From the NCBI RefSeq assembly GCF_005116655.2, contig NZ_CP050698.1, forward strand, positions 3,331,489-3,395,488: DNA of 64,000 bases, given 5' to 3'. The DNA is from Desulfosediminicola flagellatus (GTDB taxonomy: Bacteria > Desulfobacterota > Desulfobulbia > Desulfobulbales > Desulfocapsaceae). Below are positions 1-8,793 of this stretch, one piece after another (within the stretch, counting starts at the first letter, position 1; each line of letters opens with the position of its first letter). The position numbers and the translations under genes were made by a program. The notes beneath the pieces were generated by a model, which was not told the origin of the DNA, did no database searches, and saw only the letters and a list, made by a program, of their open reading frames with translations.

Positions 1-89
1 AAGTTCAGGAACTCGCAAATGCCAACCTTCCTCTTTTAAAGGAAATGAATACAGCAGTCGGCATGTACGAAAAAGAGGCTGCAAAATAG
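1..89 (+). CDS. 3' end of an unidentified gene
   Basis: The third frame is open from the window edge to a TAG at 87-89. The 28 visible codons end in a lysine/glutamate-rich, probably helical tail (key residues ELANANLPLLKEM, then YEKEAAK). Too little is present to name a family. It lies about 70 bp upstream of the chemotaxis receptor on the same strand, so the two could be co-transcribed. Confidence 0.5.
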   Translation, partial: VQELANANLPLLKEMNTAVGMYEKEAAK

Positions 90-158
90 CGTGTTTTTAA
101 CCCTACCGCATACCAGGAGGTATATACTGATGGTTATATCTTATAGGCGGAAACGATA

Positions 159-1880
159 ATGTCGATCAAATTAAAGTTTTATGTAATGACCATAGGCCTG
201 GTTGTTATGCTGACCGGCATATTGGCGCTAACCATATATTCGTTCATTAATCTCAATAACGGTTTTGATTTGATTGTTACAATGGCCGACACAGGCAAAA
301 AACAATCCACCACGGCCGAACAAACATTTACCCAAAGCGATGCCGACATGGCTAATGTTTCTGAGACTATGGTCAAATTAGCAGAAGACATCGCTCTCAC
401 GGATATGCAGGTCAGGCTTGTCGAACGTAAACTGAAAAACTCTGTAGATATCCTCACCGATCTCACCGAGTCGATAGAAGAGGTGTATGATGAACTTGAA
501 GATGGTGATGCCAAAGATACTCTTGAAGATATTGCTGATGCAGTAAGCGACATTCAGGACGGGATGAAAAAAGAGTCTCTCGTTGGAATGGCCTCAACAT
601 CCAGAAGCATGAAAAGATTTTCTGAAAAGTTGACTTCAGAAGTTGAACAGATCAGCCACTTATCTTCTGAACTTAACAAGGGTAAGCAGCTCAGTCAGGT
701 TATCAGTGAAGGGAGCAATACTATCCGCACCATGTCCGAAACGTTTGGAAAAGAGATTCAACAATATAGGAATCTGCTTATTGTTATCATTTCCTCACTT
801 ATGATTGCCGTCCTTGCTGGCGGAATTCTGTTTATCGGTAAAATCACCAAACCTATTATTTCTGCCGCAGATGGTTTGCATGACGTGGCCGAAGGTGAAG
901 GGGATTTAACAAAACGACTCGATGTCCAAACCAAAGACGAAATCGGCGCACTTTCTTCATCATTCAATACGTTCGTAGATAAACTTCAGGATATAATACG
1001 CAACCTTTCAAGCAACTCACAAAAAGTTGACCAATCATCAGGCAAGCTCCTTGAGATCGCTGAACAGGTCTATACCAGCTCTGCAGATGCCTCGGACAAA
1101 TCGGCCAGCGTGGCTATGGCTGCAAATGAGATGAGCTCTAACCTAACAGGTATTGCTGCAGCAATGGAGCAGGCAACAACAAATTCATCCATGGTTGCAG
1201 CAGCAACAGAACAACTCTCTGCATCCATCGTCGGGGTTGCAGGTCATACAGCAAAAGCGCGGGAAATTACTACTCAGGCCGTTAATCAATCCGAAAAAGC
1301 GACTCAGTCAATCGCTGTAATGGAACAAACGGCCGCAAAAATCGGCCAGGTAACCGAAACTATCACAGATATATCTGATCAGACCAATCTTCTCGCCCTA
1401 AATGCCACTATTGAAGCAGCACGAGCAGGAGACGCAGGAAAAGGTTTTGCAGTTGTTGCCAATGAAATAAAAGAACTAGCCAAACAAACAGCTAAAGCGA
1501 CCAGAGATATTAAGGCCCAGATTGAGGAAATCCAGCAATCGACCGTTGAAACAGTAAAAAATATTAATGAGATCACAGGAGTCATTAGCGGAACCAATGA
1601 TATTGTTATGACAATTACCGAAGAAGTTGAGGAGCAATCCTCTGCAACCCAGGAAATTGCCAATAATATTGCCCAGACTTCACAAGGCATTGATGAAGTC
1701 AGTAGAGGTGTATTAAACTGTTCAACAGCCGCCTCAAACATCACAACCGATATCTCCACAGTGAACGAGGCGATCAACAGAATATCTGAAAAAAGTAGCA
1801 GTACACGTGAGCTTGCAGATCAACTCAAACAGCTTGCCAGCAACCAGACCCTTCAGATCAGCAGGTTCAAGGTGGAGTAA
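159..1880 (+). CDS. Methyl-accepting chemotaxis protein
   Basis: This is a transmembrane chemoreceptor that senses a ligand or state at the membrane and controls the CheA kinase through CheW. Residues about 8-30 form the first membrane helix, and a helical region of roughly 170 residues rich in D, E and S follows. A second membrane helix lies near 205-227, then a HAMP linker near 228-280. The rest is the cytoplasmic coiled-coil signalling domain with the conserved hairpin tip ([18 protein letters not shown]). At 573 residues it is a normal length. The sensor region matches no ligand-binding family I can name. There is no che gene nearby, so it is an orphan receptor. A GGCGGAA sequence precedes the ATG. 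Confidence 0.93.
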   Translation: MSIKLKFYVMTIGLVVMLTGILALTIYSFINLNNGFDLIVTMADTGKKQSTTAEQTFTQSDADMANVSETMVKLAEDIALTDMQVRLVERKLKNSVDILTDLTESIEEVYDELEDGDAKDTLEDIADAVSDIQDGMKKESLVGMASTSRSMKRFSEKLTSEVEQISHLSSELNKGKQLSQVISEGSNTIRTMSETFGKEIQQYRNLLIVIISSLMIAVLAGGILFIGKITKPIISAADGLHDVAEGEGDLTKRLDVQTKDEIGALSSSFNTFVDKLQDIIRNLSSNSQKVDQSSGKLLEIAEQVYTSSADASDKSASVAMAANEMSSNLTGIAAAMEQATTNSSMVAAATEQLSASIVGVAGHTAKAREITTQAVNQSEKATQSIAVMEQTAAKIGQVTETITDISDQTNLLALNATIEAARAGDAGKGFAVVANEIKELAKQTAKATRDIKAQIEEIQQSTVETVKNINEITGVISGTNDIVMTITEEVEEQSSATQEIANNIAQTSQGIDEVSRGVLNCSTAASNITTDISTVNEAINRISEKSSSTRELADQLKQLASNQTLQISRFKVE

Positions 1881-2033
1881 GGTAATTACAGACGCATAAG
1901 CAATCGATTATTACCCTGTAATCTGAAGCGGAGCCGACCTTAAAAGTCTGGTGGATTGGATAGAATGCACAATATTCGAGCCAAGCCACCAGGCTATACC
2001 GTATTCCCTTTACTCCTTACACTATTTACCGTC

Positions 2034-2738
2034 CTACCAGGCAATAAGCTTTCTATCTCGAAAAAAGCCACTGCTTAAACCATCTTCTGCCTCTGTCGCA
2101 AGCCACACTATAGTATCCGCCCCTTCCTCTGTTGAATGTGGCGCATTTTCACCACCCATTGCAGTGCGCACCCAACCTGGATCAACAGCATTCACGGTAA
2201 TACCGGAACTCTTCAAATCTGCAGCAAGACTTTTTGTGAGCATGTTCACACCGTTTTTTGAAATGCTGTATGCCGGTGTCGAACCGTCCTGCTGAGCAAT
2301 TGTTCCCGCTCCACTGGAAACGTTTATAATACGACCCCACCCCTGTCCAAGCATCAACGGAATAAATGCGTTGCACATACGCCAGGTGCCTATCAAATTC
2401 ACATCAATTGTGTACTCAACTTCGGTAATCGAAACATGCCCTGCCCTCTGCCATGAATCATAATTGCCCCCGGCATTGTTGACCAATATATCGAGATAGC
2501 CGTATTTGTTCTGCACGTATTCGGCAAGCTCTGCAACACTATCGTTATCAGCCACTTCGAGCGGATGAAAGTCTATCAACTTTGCATGCTCCACCATATC
2601 CATCATCGCCATGTGACCGTCATGAGGATTGCGACAGGTAAAAATCGTTTTAATACCTTTAGCGCATAACGATTTCACAGTTGCCAAACCAATACCCCTG
2701 TTGCCACCGGTAACCAGCGCCAGCCGTTGTCGTGTCAT
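2034..2738 (-). CDS. Short-chain dehydrogenase/reductase
   Basis: This is a classical SDR-family NAD(P)-dependent oxidoreductase of 234 residues. The Rossmann motif TGGNRGIG is at residues 10-17, NNAGG follows in the middle, INVSS gives the catalytic serine, and YSISK gives the catalytic Tyr and Lys. The ATG at 2738 is chosen because GGAG lies 7 nt upstream; the frame is open 19 codons further but that stretch does not look like an SDR N-terminus. The protein resembles carbonyl-reductase-like SDRs (VNAVDPGWVRTAMGG near the C-terminus). The substrate cannot be read from the sequence. It stands alone between plus-strand genes. Confidence 0.9.
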   Translation of the reverse strand: MTRQRLALVTGGNRGIGLATVKSLCAKGIKTIFTCRNPHDGHMAMMDMVEHAKLIDFHPLEVADNDSVAELAEYVQNKYGYLDILVNNAGGNYDSWQRAGHVSITEVEYTIDVNLIGTWRMCNAFIPLMLGQGWGRIINVSSGAGTIAQQDGSTPAYSISKNGVNMLTKSLAADLKSSGITVNAVDPGWVRTAMGGENAPHSTEEGADTIVWLATEAEDGLSSGFFRDRKLIAW

Positions 2739-3260
2739 AATACATCTCCAGCAAAATACACTTTCATTGAGTTTCAGAAAACAATAACACACCACTGGAT
2801 ATTTGACAGGATGAGAAAAATTAATACCCGAACAGAGGTTCGGACCTGAGAGGCTATCCCCGAATGCCTCTCGAAGTCTGCGCTTATCGACCCCAAATCG
2901 TCGTCATTTTGACAATAATATTGCTCAAAATATAGCTGATATTGAACAGTTGATAGTTTTCGGACGGGAACCAGGTAATACGTTGTCGCATTGGGCATAT
3001 TCTACAAACCTGCAGATTTTCTATTACAAATCCAAAGACACCAAATTTTCATCCCTGTTTTCAAACTATTACCGACATCCAGTCATACTAAAATGTATTA
3101 ACCCCACAAGACTGTTGCTTTTTTATGCTTATACTCTAATATCCCAACACATAGTCGGCTGATGTTCTGCCTGTTGACATTTCACACCACTCTTTTTATC
3201 CTCCTGAAGATTGTCAATTTTTCTGATACACAATTAAATCCAGTTTTTTAAGGAATGTTC
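2739..3260. other. Intergenic region without recognised gene
   Basis: This 520-bp spacer holds the divergent promoters of the SDR gene (minus) and ppnN (plus). A small hairpin, GAGAGGC at 2848-2854 with GCCTCTC at 2866-2872, is visible. AAGGA at 3250-3254 serves ppnN. I see no convincing gene. Confidence 0.5.
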
Positions 3261-4661
3261 ATGACAAAGACTGTTGCACATACCAAAATTTCGCCACAGG
3301 GCTACCTCGACATCCTCTCGCAGATGGAAGCCCGACGTCTGCTCGAAACCAGTAAAGGCGACGTGCAGGCACTTTTTCGCAGTTGCTCTCTCGCTGTGCT
3401 TAATTGCGGCGACAACCTGGATGACAGTAAAAAGCTTCATGACCGATACGAAGATTTTGATATCCGCGTTTGTCGGGAAAACGGAGGCATTCAGCTTGAA
3501 CTGCATAATGCTCCTGAAAGTGCTTTTGTAGACGGGAATATCATTCAGGGTATCAGCGAACATCTCTTCTCTGTACTTCGCGACATTGTCTATGTCGAAG
3601 ACGAAATCGCCAATAACCCCGGTTTTGATATCAGCACATCGCGCGGCATCACTAATGCTGTGTTTTACATACTCCGCAACGCTGGCGTAATACGGGTTGG
3701 TAATTCTAACGGACTTGTTGTCTGTTGGGGCGGACACTCGATATCCCGCAATGAATACGATTACACCAAGGAAGTCGGCCACGAACTCGGTCTTCGAAAC
3801 CTCAATATCTGTACAGGTTGCGGACCCGGTGCCATGAAAGGGCCAATGAAAGGTGCCGCTATCGGTCACTTTAAACAGCGCGTCTATAATGGCCAGTATC
3901 TTGGCATTACAGAACCGGGCATTATCGCAGCAGAGTCACCCAACCCCATCGTCAACGATCTGGTCATCATGCCTGACATTGAGAAGCGCCTTGAAGCATT
4001 CGTTAGAACAGGCCATGCAGTCATTGTATTTCCGGGCGGTGTCGGAACAGCCGAAGAAATCCTGTATATGCTGGCGATTCTGCTGGACCCGGATAATAAA
4101 AACATTCCGTTCCCGTTCATCTTAACGGGTCCACCTTCATCAAAAGCCTATTTCGAACAGATAGACGCGTTTATTGGCTCTACACTTGGAGATGAGGCTC
4201 GTGAAAAATACTCGATTATCATCGACAACCCTGTTGAAGTTGCAAGAGAAGTTGATAGAGGAACAGAGCGTGTCCGCCAATTCAGAAAAGAGAACGGCGA
4301 TACTTTTTTCTATAACTGGTTGCTTAAGATACGAATCGATTCACAAAAACCGTTTAATCCAACCCATGAAAACATGCTGGAATTGAACCTTACTAAAGAT
4401 CAGTCTACATACGATCTTGCCTCAAACATGCGTAAGGCGTTCTCCGGAATTGTTACTGGTAATGTGAAAAAATCCGGTATCCAGGCAATTGAAGAAAAAG
4501 GTTTATTTCAGTTACGGGGAGCAAAAGAAATAATGCAGCCACTCGACACTCTGCTCAGATCTTTTGTAGAACAGCAGCGCATGAAGATCCCTAGTGATCA
4601 AACATACAGCCCGTGCTATCACATCCTTCAGCCTGAAGATGCAGAGACTATCCGTAACTGA
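3261..4661 (+). CDS. ppnN: Nucleotide 5'-monophosphate nucleosidase (PpnN/YgdH, LOG family)
   Basis: PpnN hydrolyses purine and pyrimidine nucleoside monophosphates to the base and ribose 5-phosphate, and in E. coli it is activated by (p)ppGpp. The 466-residue protein has the family's N-terminal domain, a LOG-type Rossmann core with the PGGVGTAEE motif near residue 260, and the C-terminal pyrimidine/purine nucleosidase domain, close to the length of E. coli PpnN (454). Two in-frame ATGs lie 6 bp apart (3255 and 3261). AAGGA at 3250-3254 abuts the first and is 6 nt from the second, so 3261 is the likelier start. It is a single-gene unit, closed by a strong terminator at 4705-4749. The role is from the family. 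Confidence 0.9.
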   Translation: MTKTVAHTKISPQGYLDILSQMEARRLLETSKGDVQALFRSCSLAVLNCGDNLDDSKKLHDRYEDFDIRVCRENGGIQLELHNAPESAFVDGNIIQGISEHLFSVLRDIVYVEDEIANNPGFDISTSRGITNAVFYILRNAGVIRVGNSNGLVVCWGGHSISRNEYDYTKEVGHELGLRNLNICTGCGPGAMKGPMKGAAIGHFKQRVYNGQYLGITEPGIIAAESPNPIVNDLVIMPDIEKRLEAFVRTGHAVIVFPGGVGTAEEILYMLAILLDPDNKNIPFPFILTGPPSSKAYFEQIDAFIGSTLGDEAREKYSIIIDNPVEVAREVDRGTERVRQFRKENGDTFFYNWLLKIRIDSQKPFNPTHENMLELNLTKDQSTYDLASNMRKAFSGIVTGNVKKSGIQAIEEKGLFQLRGAKEIMQPLDTLLRSFVEQQRMKIPSDQTYSPCYHILQPEDAETIRN

Positions 4662-4704
4662 TTGTTCCTGTTTCCTGTAGAAAAACACAGCATGCTATCC
4701 ACAC

Positions 4705-4752
4705 AAAAGGCCTGCCAGACATTAGAATCTAATGTTCGGCAGGCCTTTTCTA
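4705..4752 (+). terminator. Rho-independent terminator of ppnN
   Basis: AAAAGGCCTGCC (4705-4716) pairs perfectly with GGCAGGCCTTTT (4738-4749), and an inner stem ACATTAG/CTAATGT (4719-4725 with 4729-4735) extends it. The symmetrical A and T ends would let it work in both directions. The other 290 bp of the ppnN-trpB spacer show nothing I recognise. Confidence 0.85.
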
Positions 4753-5040
4753 TTTCTTTATGTTTATTCGTTTGTTGCTGTGCCTATTTACGCAGGATCT
4801 CAATAATCCAGATATATAGCCCATTAATCATATCTGCGAATAACAAATATATACAACAAACAACTTGAATTTCCTTACCAATACCGTATCTTTGTTAGCT
4901 TGTGAGAAAAGAAGTTTCCCTTAAATATTTCAGGAAAAAGAGCCAACATTACAGGGAAAAACACTTTTATTAGTGGCGTCTCCACCATTAAAGAGACTAG
5001 ATCCCGGTAATTCTTATCACCACAGAGGAGTGTACATACG

Positions 5041-6258
5041 ATGACTAAGGATATCGCATCTATTGAGATGCCTGATGAAAAAGGCTGGTTTGGTGAATAT
5101 GGTGGAAGCTTCATACCACCGCAACTTGAAGAAATACTCAGCGACATCAACAAAGCCTATCTTGAAATCACCAAAGATCCTGCATTTCATGAAGAGCTTA
5201 ATATGCTCTATCGCGACTTTGTCGGTCGTCCCAGCCCAATCTTTTACCTGAAAAATCTCACCGAAAAAATTGGTGGTGCAGGCATTTACTTAAAACGTGA
5301 AGACCTCAACCACACTGGTGCCCATAAAATCAATCACTGTCTTGGCGAAGCGCTGCTTTGCAAAAAGATGGGTAAGAAAAAGATTATCGCCGAAACAGGT
5401 GCAGGCCAGCACGGTGTTGCACTTGCAACCGCAGCTGTACTCGTTGGACTTGAATGCGATATCTATATGGGTGTGATTGATATAGCCAAAGAATACCCGA
5501 ATGTTATCCGCATGAAGATCCTTGGCGCAAACGTGATCCCTGTCGAGCGCGGAACCCAGACCTTAAAAGATGCCGTTGATGCAGCTTTTGAAGCATATCT
5601 TGCAGATCCGGTAAACCAGCTCTACGCGATCGGCTCAGTGGTTGGACCTCACCCATTCCCGATGATGGTTCGTGACTTTCAGGCCGTTGTAGGTAATGAA
5701 GCCAAAGTCCAGTTCCAGGAAAAATACAATAAGCTCCCTGACAACCTTGTAGCCTGTGTCGGTGGCGGCTCAAACGCTATGGGGCTGTTCAGTGCATTCC
5801 TCGAAGACGAGCAGGTAGCCCTCTGGGGTGTTGAGCCTTCCGGTCGCGGTATGGATGATGGCGATCACGCAGCCACACTTACCAAGGGAACAGTTGGTGT
5901 TCTTCATGGCTTTAAGTCGTACGTCCTTCAAGATGCTGAAGGCGAGCCATTGCCAGTATATTCTGTTGCCAGTGGTCTTGATTACCCGGGTGTCGGTCCT
6001 CAGCACAGTTTGCTGAAAGATATCGGTCGCGCCAAGTATGAAACCGCAAGCGATGTTGAAGCTATCGATGCACTTTTTGAACTTTCAAGAACAGAAGGAA
6101 TCATCCCTGCTATTGAAAGCGCCCACGCCATGGCTTTTGCAATGAAACTCGCAAAAGATCTTGATAAAGATCAGACAATTCTGGTCAATCTCTCAGGACG
6201 TGGTGACAAAGATATCGATTTCGTTGTTGAAAATTACGGTGCAAAATACGGCCTGTAA
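5041..6258 (+). CDS. trpB: Tryptophan synthase beta chain (solitary TrpB)
   Basis: TrpB joins indole and serine to tryptophan using pyridoxal phosphate. The 405-residue protein carries the PLP lysine in HTGAHKINH (K96), the catalytic glutamate in [10 protein letters not shown] (E118), the phosphate-binding GGGSNAMG loop and the C-terminal NLSGRGDKD. An AGAGGAG-like ribosome site precedes the ATG. The oddity is its context: trpA is not next to it and no other trp gene is in the window, and a terminator closes the unit directly. It may be the main TrpB with trpA elsewhere, or an extra copy used for free indole or another acceptor. The enzyme class is certain; the physiological role is not. Confidence 0.93.
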   Translation: MTKDIASIEMPDEKGWFGEYGGSFIPPQLEEILSDINKAYLEITKDPAFHEELNMLYRDFVGRPSPIFYLKNLTEKIGGAGIYLKREDLNHTGAHKINHCLGEALLCKKMGKKKIIAETGAGQHGVALATAAVLVGLECDIYMGVIDIAKEYPNVIRMKILGANVIPVERGTQTLKDAVDAAFEAYLADPVNQLYAIGSVVGPHPFPMMVRDFQAVVGNEAKVQFQEKYNKLPDNLVACVGGGSNAMGLFSAFLEDEQVALWGVEPSGRGMDDGDHAATLTKGTVGVLHGFKSYVLQDAEGEPLPVYSVASGLDYPGVGPQHSLLKDIGRAKYETASDVEAIDALFELSRTEGIIPAIESAHAMAFAMKLAKDLDKDQTILVNLSGRGDKDIDFVVENYGAKYGL

Positions 6259-6281
6259 TTTCTACGGTACACGAGATTCGT

Positions 6282-6317
6282 AACGGCTCTGGAGTCTCAC
6301 ACTTCAGAGCCGTTTTT
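6282..6317 (+). terminator. Terminator after trpB
   Basis: AACGGCTCTG (6282-6291) pairs perfectly with CAGAGCCGTT (6305-6314) and a T run follows. This is a standard Rho-independent terminator 24 bp after the trpB stop. Confidence 0.85.
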
Positions 6318-6458
6318 CTTTGTAAACATGGCTCTTGTCCCATCCGGATAAATGGCTACAGTAGAAATACAAAATTTTAAGCGTGATTGACTTGTGTAGA
6401 TGCACGTCATCTATCCAAACTCACTTACCCTATTTAAATAGAATAAAGGAAACTCAAT

Positions 6459-6770
6459 ATGCTTGAAGTAAGCGAAGAAGCATTAAAGCATCTGCAAAAC
6501 GTTGGCGGAGAAGATAACACCGGTGTTCCCATCAGAGTTGCAGTAATGGGAAGCGGCGCAACCAATTGCGGCCTTGGCCTTATGATTGATGAAATGACTG
6601 AGAACGACACATCGTTCATCAAAGGTGATTTCACCGTCATCGTTGATACAAAGCTGATGGACTATTGTAAAACCATCACCATCGATTTTGCCAAAGGCGA
6701 AGCTGACAGATGTGATTCCCGCTCAAAACGGGGTTTTACTATTACAGCTGAAAATCCTGTCAATTTTTAG
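6459..6770 (+). CDS. IscA/HesB-like protein with atypical cysteines
   Basis: This 103-residue protein has the layout of the A-type iron-sulfur carrier fold: an N-terminal EVSEEALKHL helix, a central NCGLGL stretch and the FTVIVDTKLMDY...ITIDF strand pattern. Canonical IscA proteins carry one central cysteine and a C-terminal CGC pair. Here the cysteines are C37, C70 and C85, so the C-terminal pair is missing. It could be a divergent carrier, a scaffold for a different metal, or a structural relative without cluster function. AAAGGA sits upstream of the ATG, and a terminator follows at 6792-6824, making it a one-gene unit. Confidence 0.7.
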   Translation: MLEVSEEALKHLQNVGGEDNTGVPIRVAVMGSGATNCGLGLMIDEMTENDTSFIKGDFTVIVDTKLMDYCKTITIDFAKGEADRCDSRSKRGFTITAENPVNF

Positions 6771-6791
6771 GATAGTGCTTTTCTGATTTAG

Positions 6792-6824
6792 CTAACCGGC
6801 AACTCAATAAGGAATGCCGGTTAG
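6792..6824 (+). terminator. Terminator after the IscA-like gene
   Basis: CTAACCGGCA (6792-6801) pairs perfectly with TGCCGGTTAG (6815-6824) across a 13-nt loop. No long T run follows, so this is a hairpin with probable terminator function. Confidence 0.65.
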
Positions 6825-7183
6825 TTGAGTTATACTTATCACTTTCATACAAAAAGGTACCAAGTAGCCCTCCCGTTACTCGTTGTCACTCAGCCACAAA
6901 CGATATCTCCCCCCACTTATCCATTACGCGATTACCTCACAGACATTAAACGCCCCTCTTAGAGAGTGTACTCACGTAACTTTCCACTTGGTACTGATGC
7001 TCCAAACCTCAAAAATCCGACAGACTTCAAATGATCCGATACTTTGTAGTGTAACTATCCGGAAAGTATTCTCATCATGTTAACTGTAAGTGATCTTCTC
7101 CTATATTATCTCCATATTCAGCATAGGTAACAGAGTAGAATTTTCAAATGTAGGGGCAAATACATAACACAATTTTTGTAATG

Positions 7184-7321
7184 TTATACAGAATGACGAA
7201 GCTGTTACACCAGCACTAGAAAAGTCTATTTCTCTAGTTTCACGATGGTTTTTTTCCTGATTAATGGGTAGATTGGTATAAAGAACGTCTTTCACTTCGC
7301 AAAATAGATCATTCTGTATAA
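7184..7321. repeat. Non-coding element bounded by a 13-bp inverted repeat
   Basis: TTATACAGAATGA at 7184-7196 recurs as its exact reverse complement at 7309-7321, enclosing 112 bp without a reading frame. It lies in the 613-bp gap between the IscA-like gene and the cold-shock gene. The size and terminal repeats fit a miniature mobile element, but no target duplication is obvious. The remainder of the gap (6825-7183) shows nothing I can name. Confidence 0.45.
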
Positions 7322-7383
7322 TACTCAGAATTGCCACTTATGAAGTTGCTACATAACCACGTGTTAACCTTTAGATACCAAAT

Positions 7384-8010
7384 ATGAATATAGAAAATGG
7401 TATTGTTTCAGATTGGAAGGAAGAAAAAGGATTCGGTTTTATCACACCCAAATCAGGCGGTAAAAAACTCTTTTTTCATATCAATGATTACAGCCATCGT
7501 CATAAACGCCCTCTAAAAAATCTTAAAGTTCAATATTTCCTATCATCAGATAAACAAGGTAGACTTTGCGCAATTGATGTTGCTCCTATACGAGGTCATA
7601 AAGACAATGGTTATGAGGTGAGGCAAAAGTTGATGTCACTATTAATTTTTGGCCTTTTTACAACCGTTCTATATTTTTTATACTCACTCAAAAAAATACC
7701 ATTAGAAATTGTTTGTGTATATGGAGTAACAAGCTTTTTAGCATTCATAATGTATGCAAAAGACAAAAACGCTGCTGAATGGGGTAAATGGAGAACTCCT
7801 GAAAGTACGTTGCACCTCCTTGCTATCATTGGTGGTTGGCCAGGTGCCAAGATAGCTCAGAGTTTTCTTAGACATAAGTCAAAGAAGATATCGTTCAGAG
7901 TAACGTATTGGGTAACAGCCTGCATTAATTGTGGGGCATTATATTGGCTCACTACTCCAGAAGGCAGTATGTGGTTAAACACCATGTTAAGAAACATAAA
8001 ATTTGGTTAA
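7384..8010 (+). CDS. Cold-shock domain protein fused to DUF1294 membrane domain
   Basis: Residues 1-65 are a cold-shock (OB-fold) nucleic-acid-binding domain with the RNP motifs KGFGFI and LFFHI. Residues about 85-205 form a DUF1294 membrane domain with several hydrophobic helices and the conserved YAKDKNAAEWGKWRTPE and GGWPGAKIAQ segments. The CSD-DUF1294 fusion occurs in many proteobacteria and its role is not established; binding RNA at the membrane during cold or growth transitions is a reasonable guess. No clear Shine-Dalgarno sequence precedes the ATG. The next small membrane protein gene follows by 75 bp. Confidence 0.88.
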   Translation: MNIENGIVSDWKEEKGFGFITPKSGGKKLFFHINDYSHRHKRPLKNLKVQYFLSSDKQGRLCAIDVAPIRGHKDNGYEVRQKLMSLLIFGLFTTVLYFLYSLKKIPLEIVCVYGVTSFLAFIMYAKDKNAAEWGKWRTPESTLHLLAIIGGWPGAKIAQSFLRHKSKKISFRVTYWVTACINCGALYWLTTPEGSMWLNTMLRNIKFG

Positions 8011-8085
8011 AAAATGGGTCAACACGGGCTCGCTGAAGCTCGCCGGCTACCCTTACACGTCAACAAATAACGACAAGGTAATTAC

Positions 8086-8466
8086 GTGCAAATCTCAATT
8101 TATAGCATAGCATTATATTGCATCATATCCCTCTTTGCAGGTTTGTTGTTTATGAGGTGGTATTTGAGAAGATATGGCAACGAAGAAGTGCAAGACGTTC
8201 TAGACCATACTATGTGGCTTGAGTTGGCTTTCGTGTACAGAGATTTTACAAAATCTCATTTTGGAAAAGCCCATTATGTATACCAATTGATAATTGTGCT
8301 CATTTCAATTCTGTTTTGCTTTTTTATAGTTGGCATTTTTAATCATATGAAGACAGTGGAATACCCACTAAATATTGGAATATTCGCGTCTGCCGCGTTT
8401 GCAGTAGTGCTAATGCTTGGCTTAATCTATAAAACATCAAAAAAGAAATACTACATGCATAAATAA
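8086..8466 (+). CDS. Small membrane protein of unknown function
   Basis: This 126-residue frame starts with GTG, preceded by AAGGT. Hydrophobic helices lie near residues 5-24, 66-86 and 96-116, with a polar middle segment (RRYGNEEVQDVLDHTMW) between the first two. I recognise no family. It follows the cold-shock/DUF1294 gene on the same strand and may be co-transcribed. Base composition is AT-rich like that neighbour, so the pair may be a recent arrival. A real gene is likely but not proven. Confidence 0.55.
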   Translation: MQISIYSIALYCIISLFAGLLFMRWYLRRYGNEEVQDVLDHTMWLELAFVYRDFTKSHFGKAHYVYQLIIVLISILFCFFIVGIFNHMKTVEYPLNIGIFASAAFAVVLMLGLIYKTSKKKYYMHK

Positions 8467-8689
8467 ATCGGTAAGTTGGTCGGCAATCTGGGGGCCAGGA
8501 CAAATCAACACATTTTAATCACAGCAAATATTCACTTATAAGTGATCGATTCCCCCTTTAAAATCCCTTTTACCCGATGGTAACTCTCTTTTAAGAATTC
8601 TCCCCTCTTCATCACATTATTATGGGCCTTGCAAGCAAGAAAAACACCTTTCGCGGGCTATGAACATATAATTTCAAACAGTTAATTTG

Positions 8690-8758
8690 GTCCGACCCCA
8701 ATACTGCAAATCACACTTCAACAAAATACATTGTAGAAGACTCCAAACGGGGTCGGAC
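8690..8758. repeat. REP-like inverted repeat GTCCGACCCC / GGGGTCGGAC
   Basis: A perfect 10-bp inverted repeat (8690-8699 and 8749-8758) encloses about 49 bp in the 327-bp gap before the DegV gene. GGGGTCGGAC-type repeats are, as I recall, frequent around REP-associated tyrosine transposase elements in deltaproteobacteria. No transposase gene is present here. I see nothing else in 8467-8793. Confidence 0.45.
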
Positions 8759-8793
8759 TATGGCAACACACTGACATGAAGCAGACGGCGATC

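Noticed and set aside
6883..7083. A 66-codon plus-strand frame in the gap after the IscA-like gene.
   Set aside because: There is no ribosome site, its composition is not protein-like and it matches no family.
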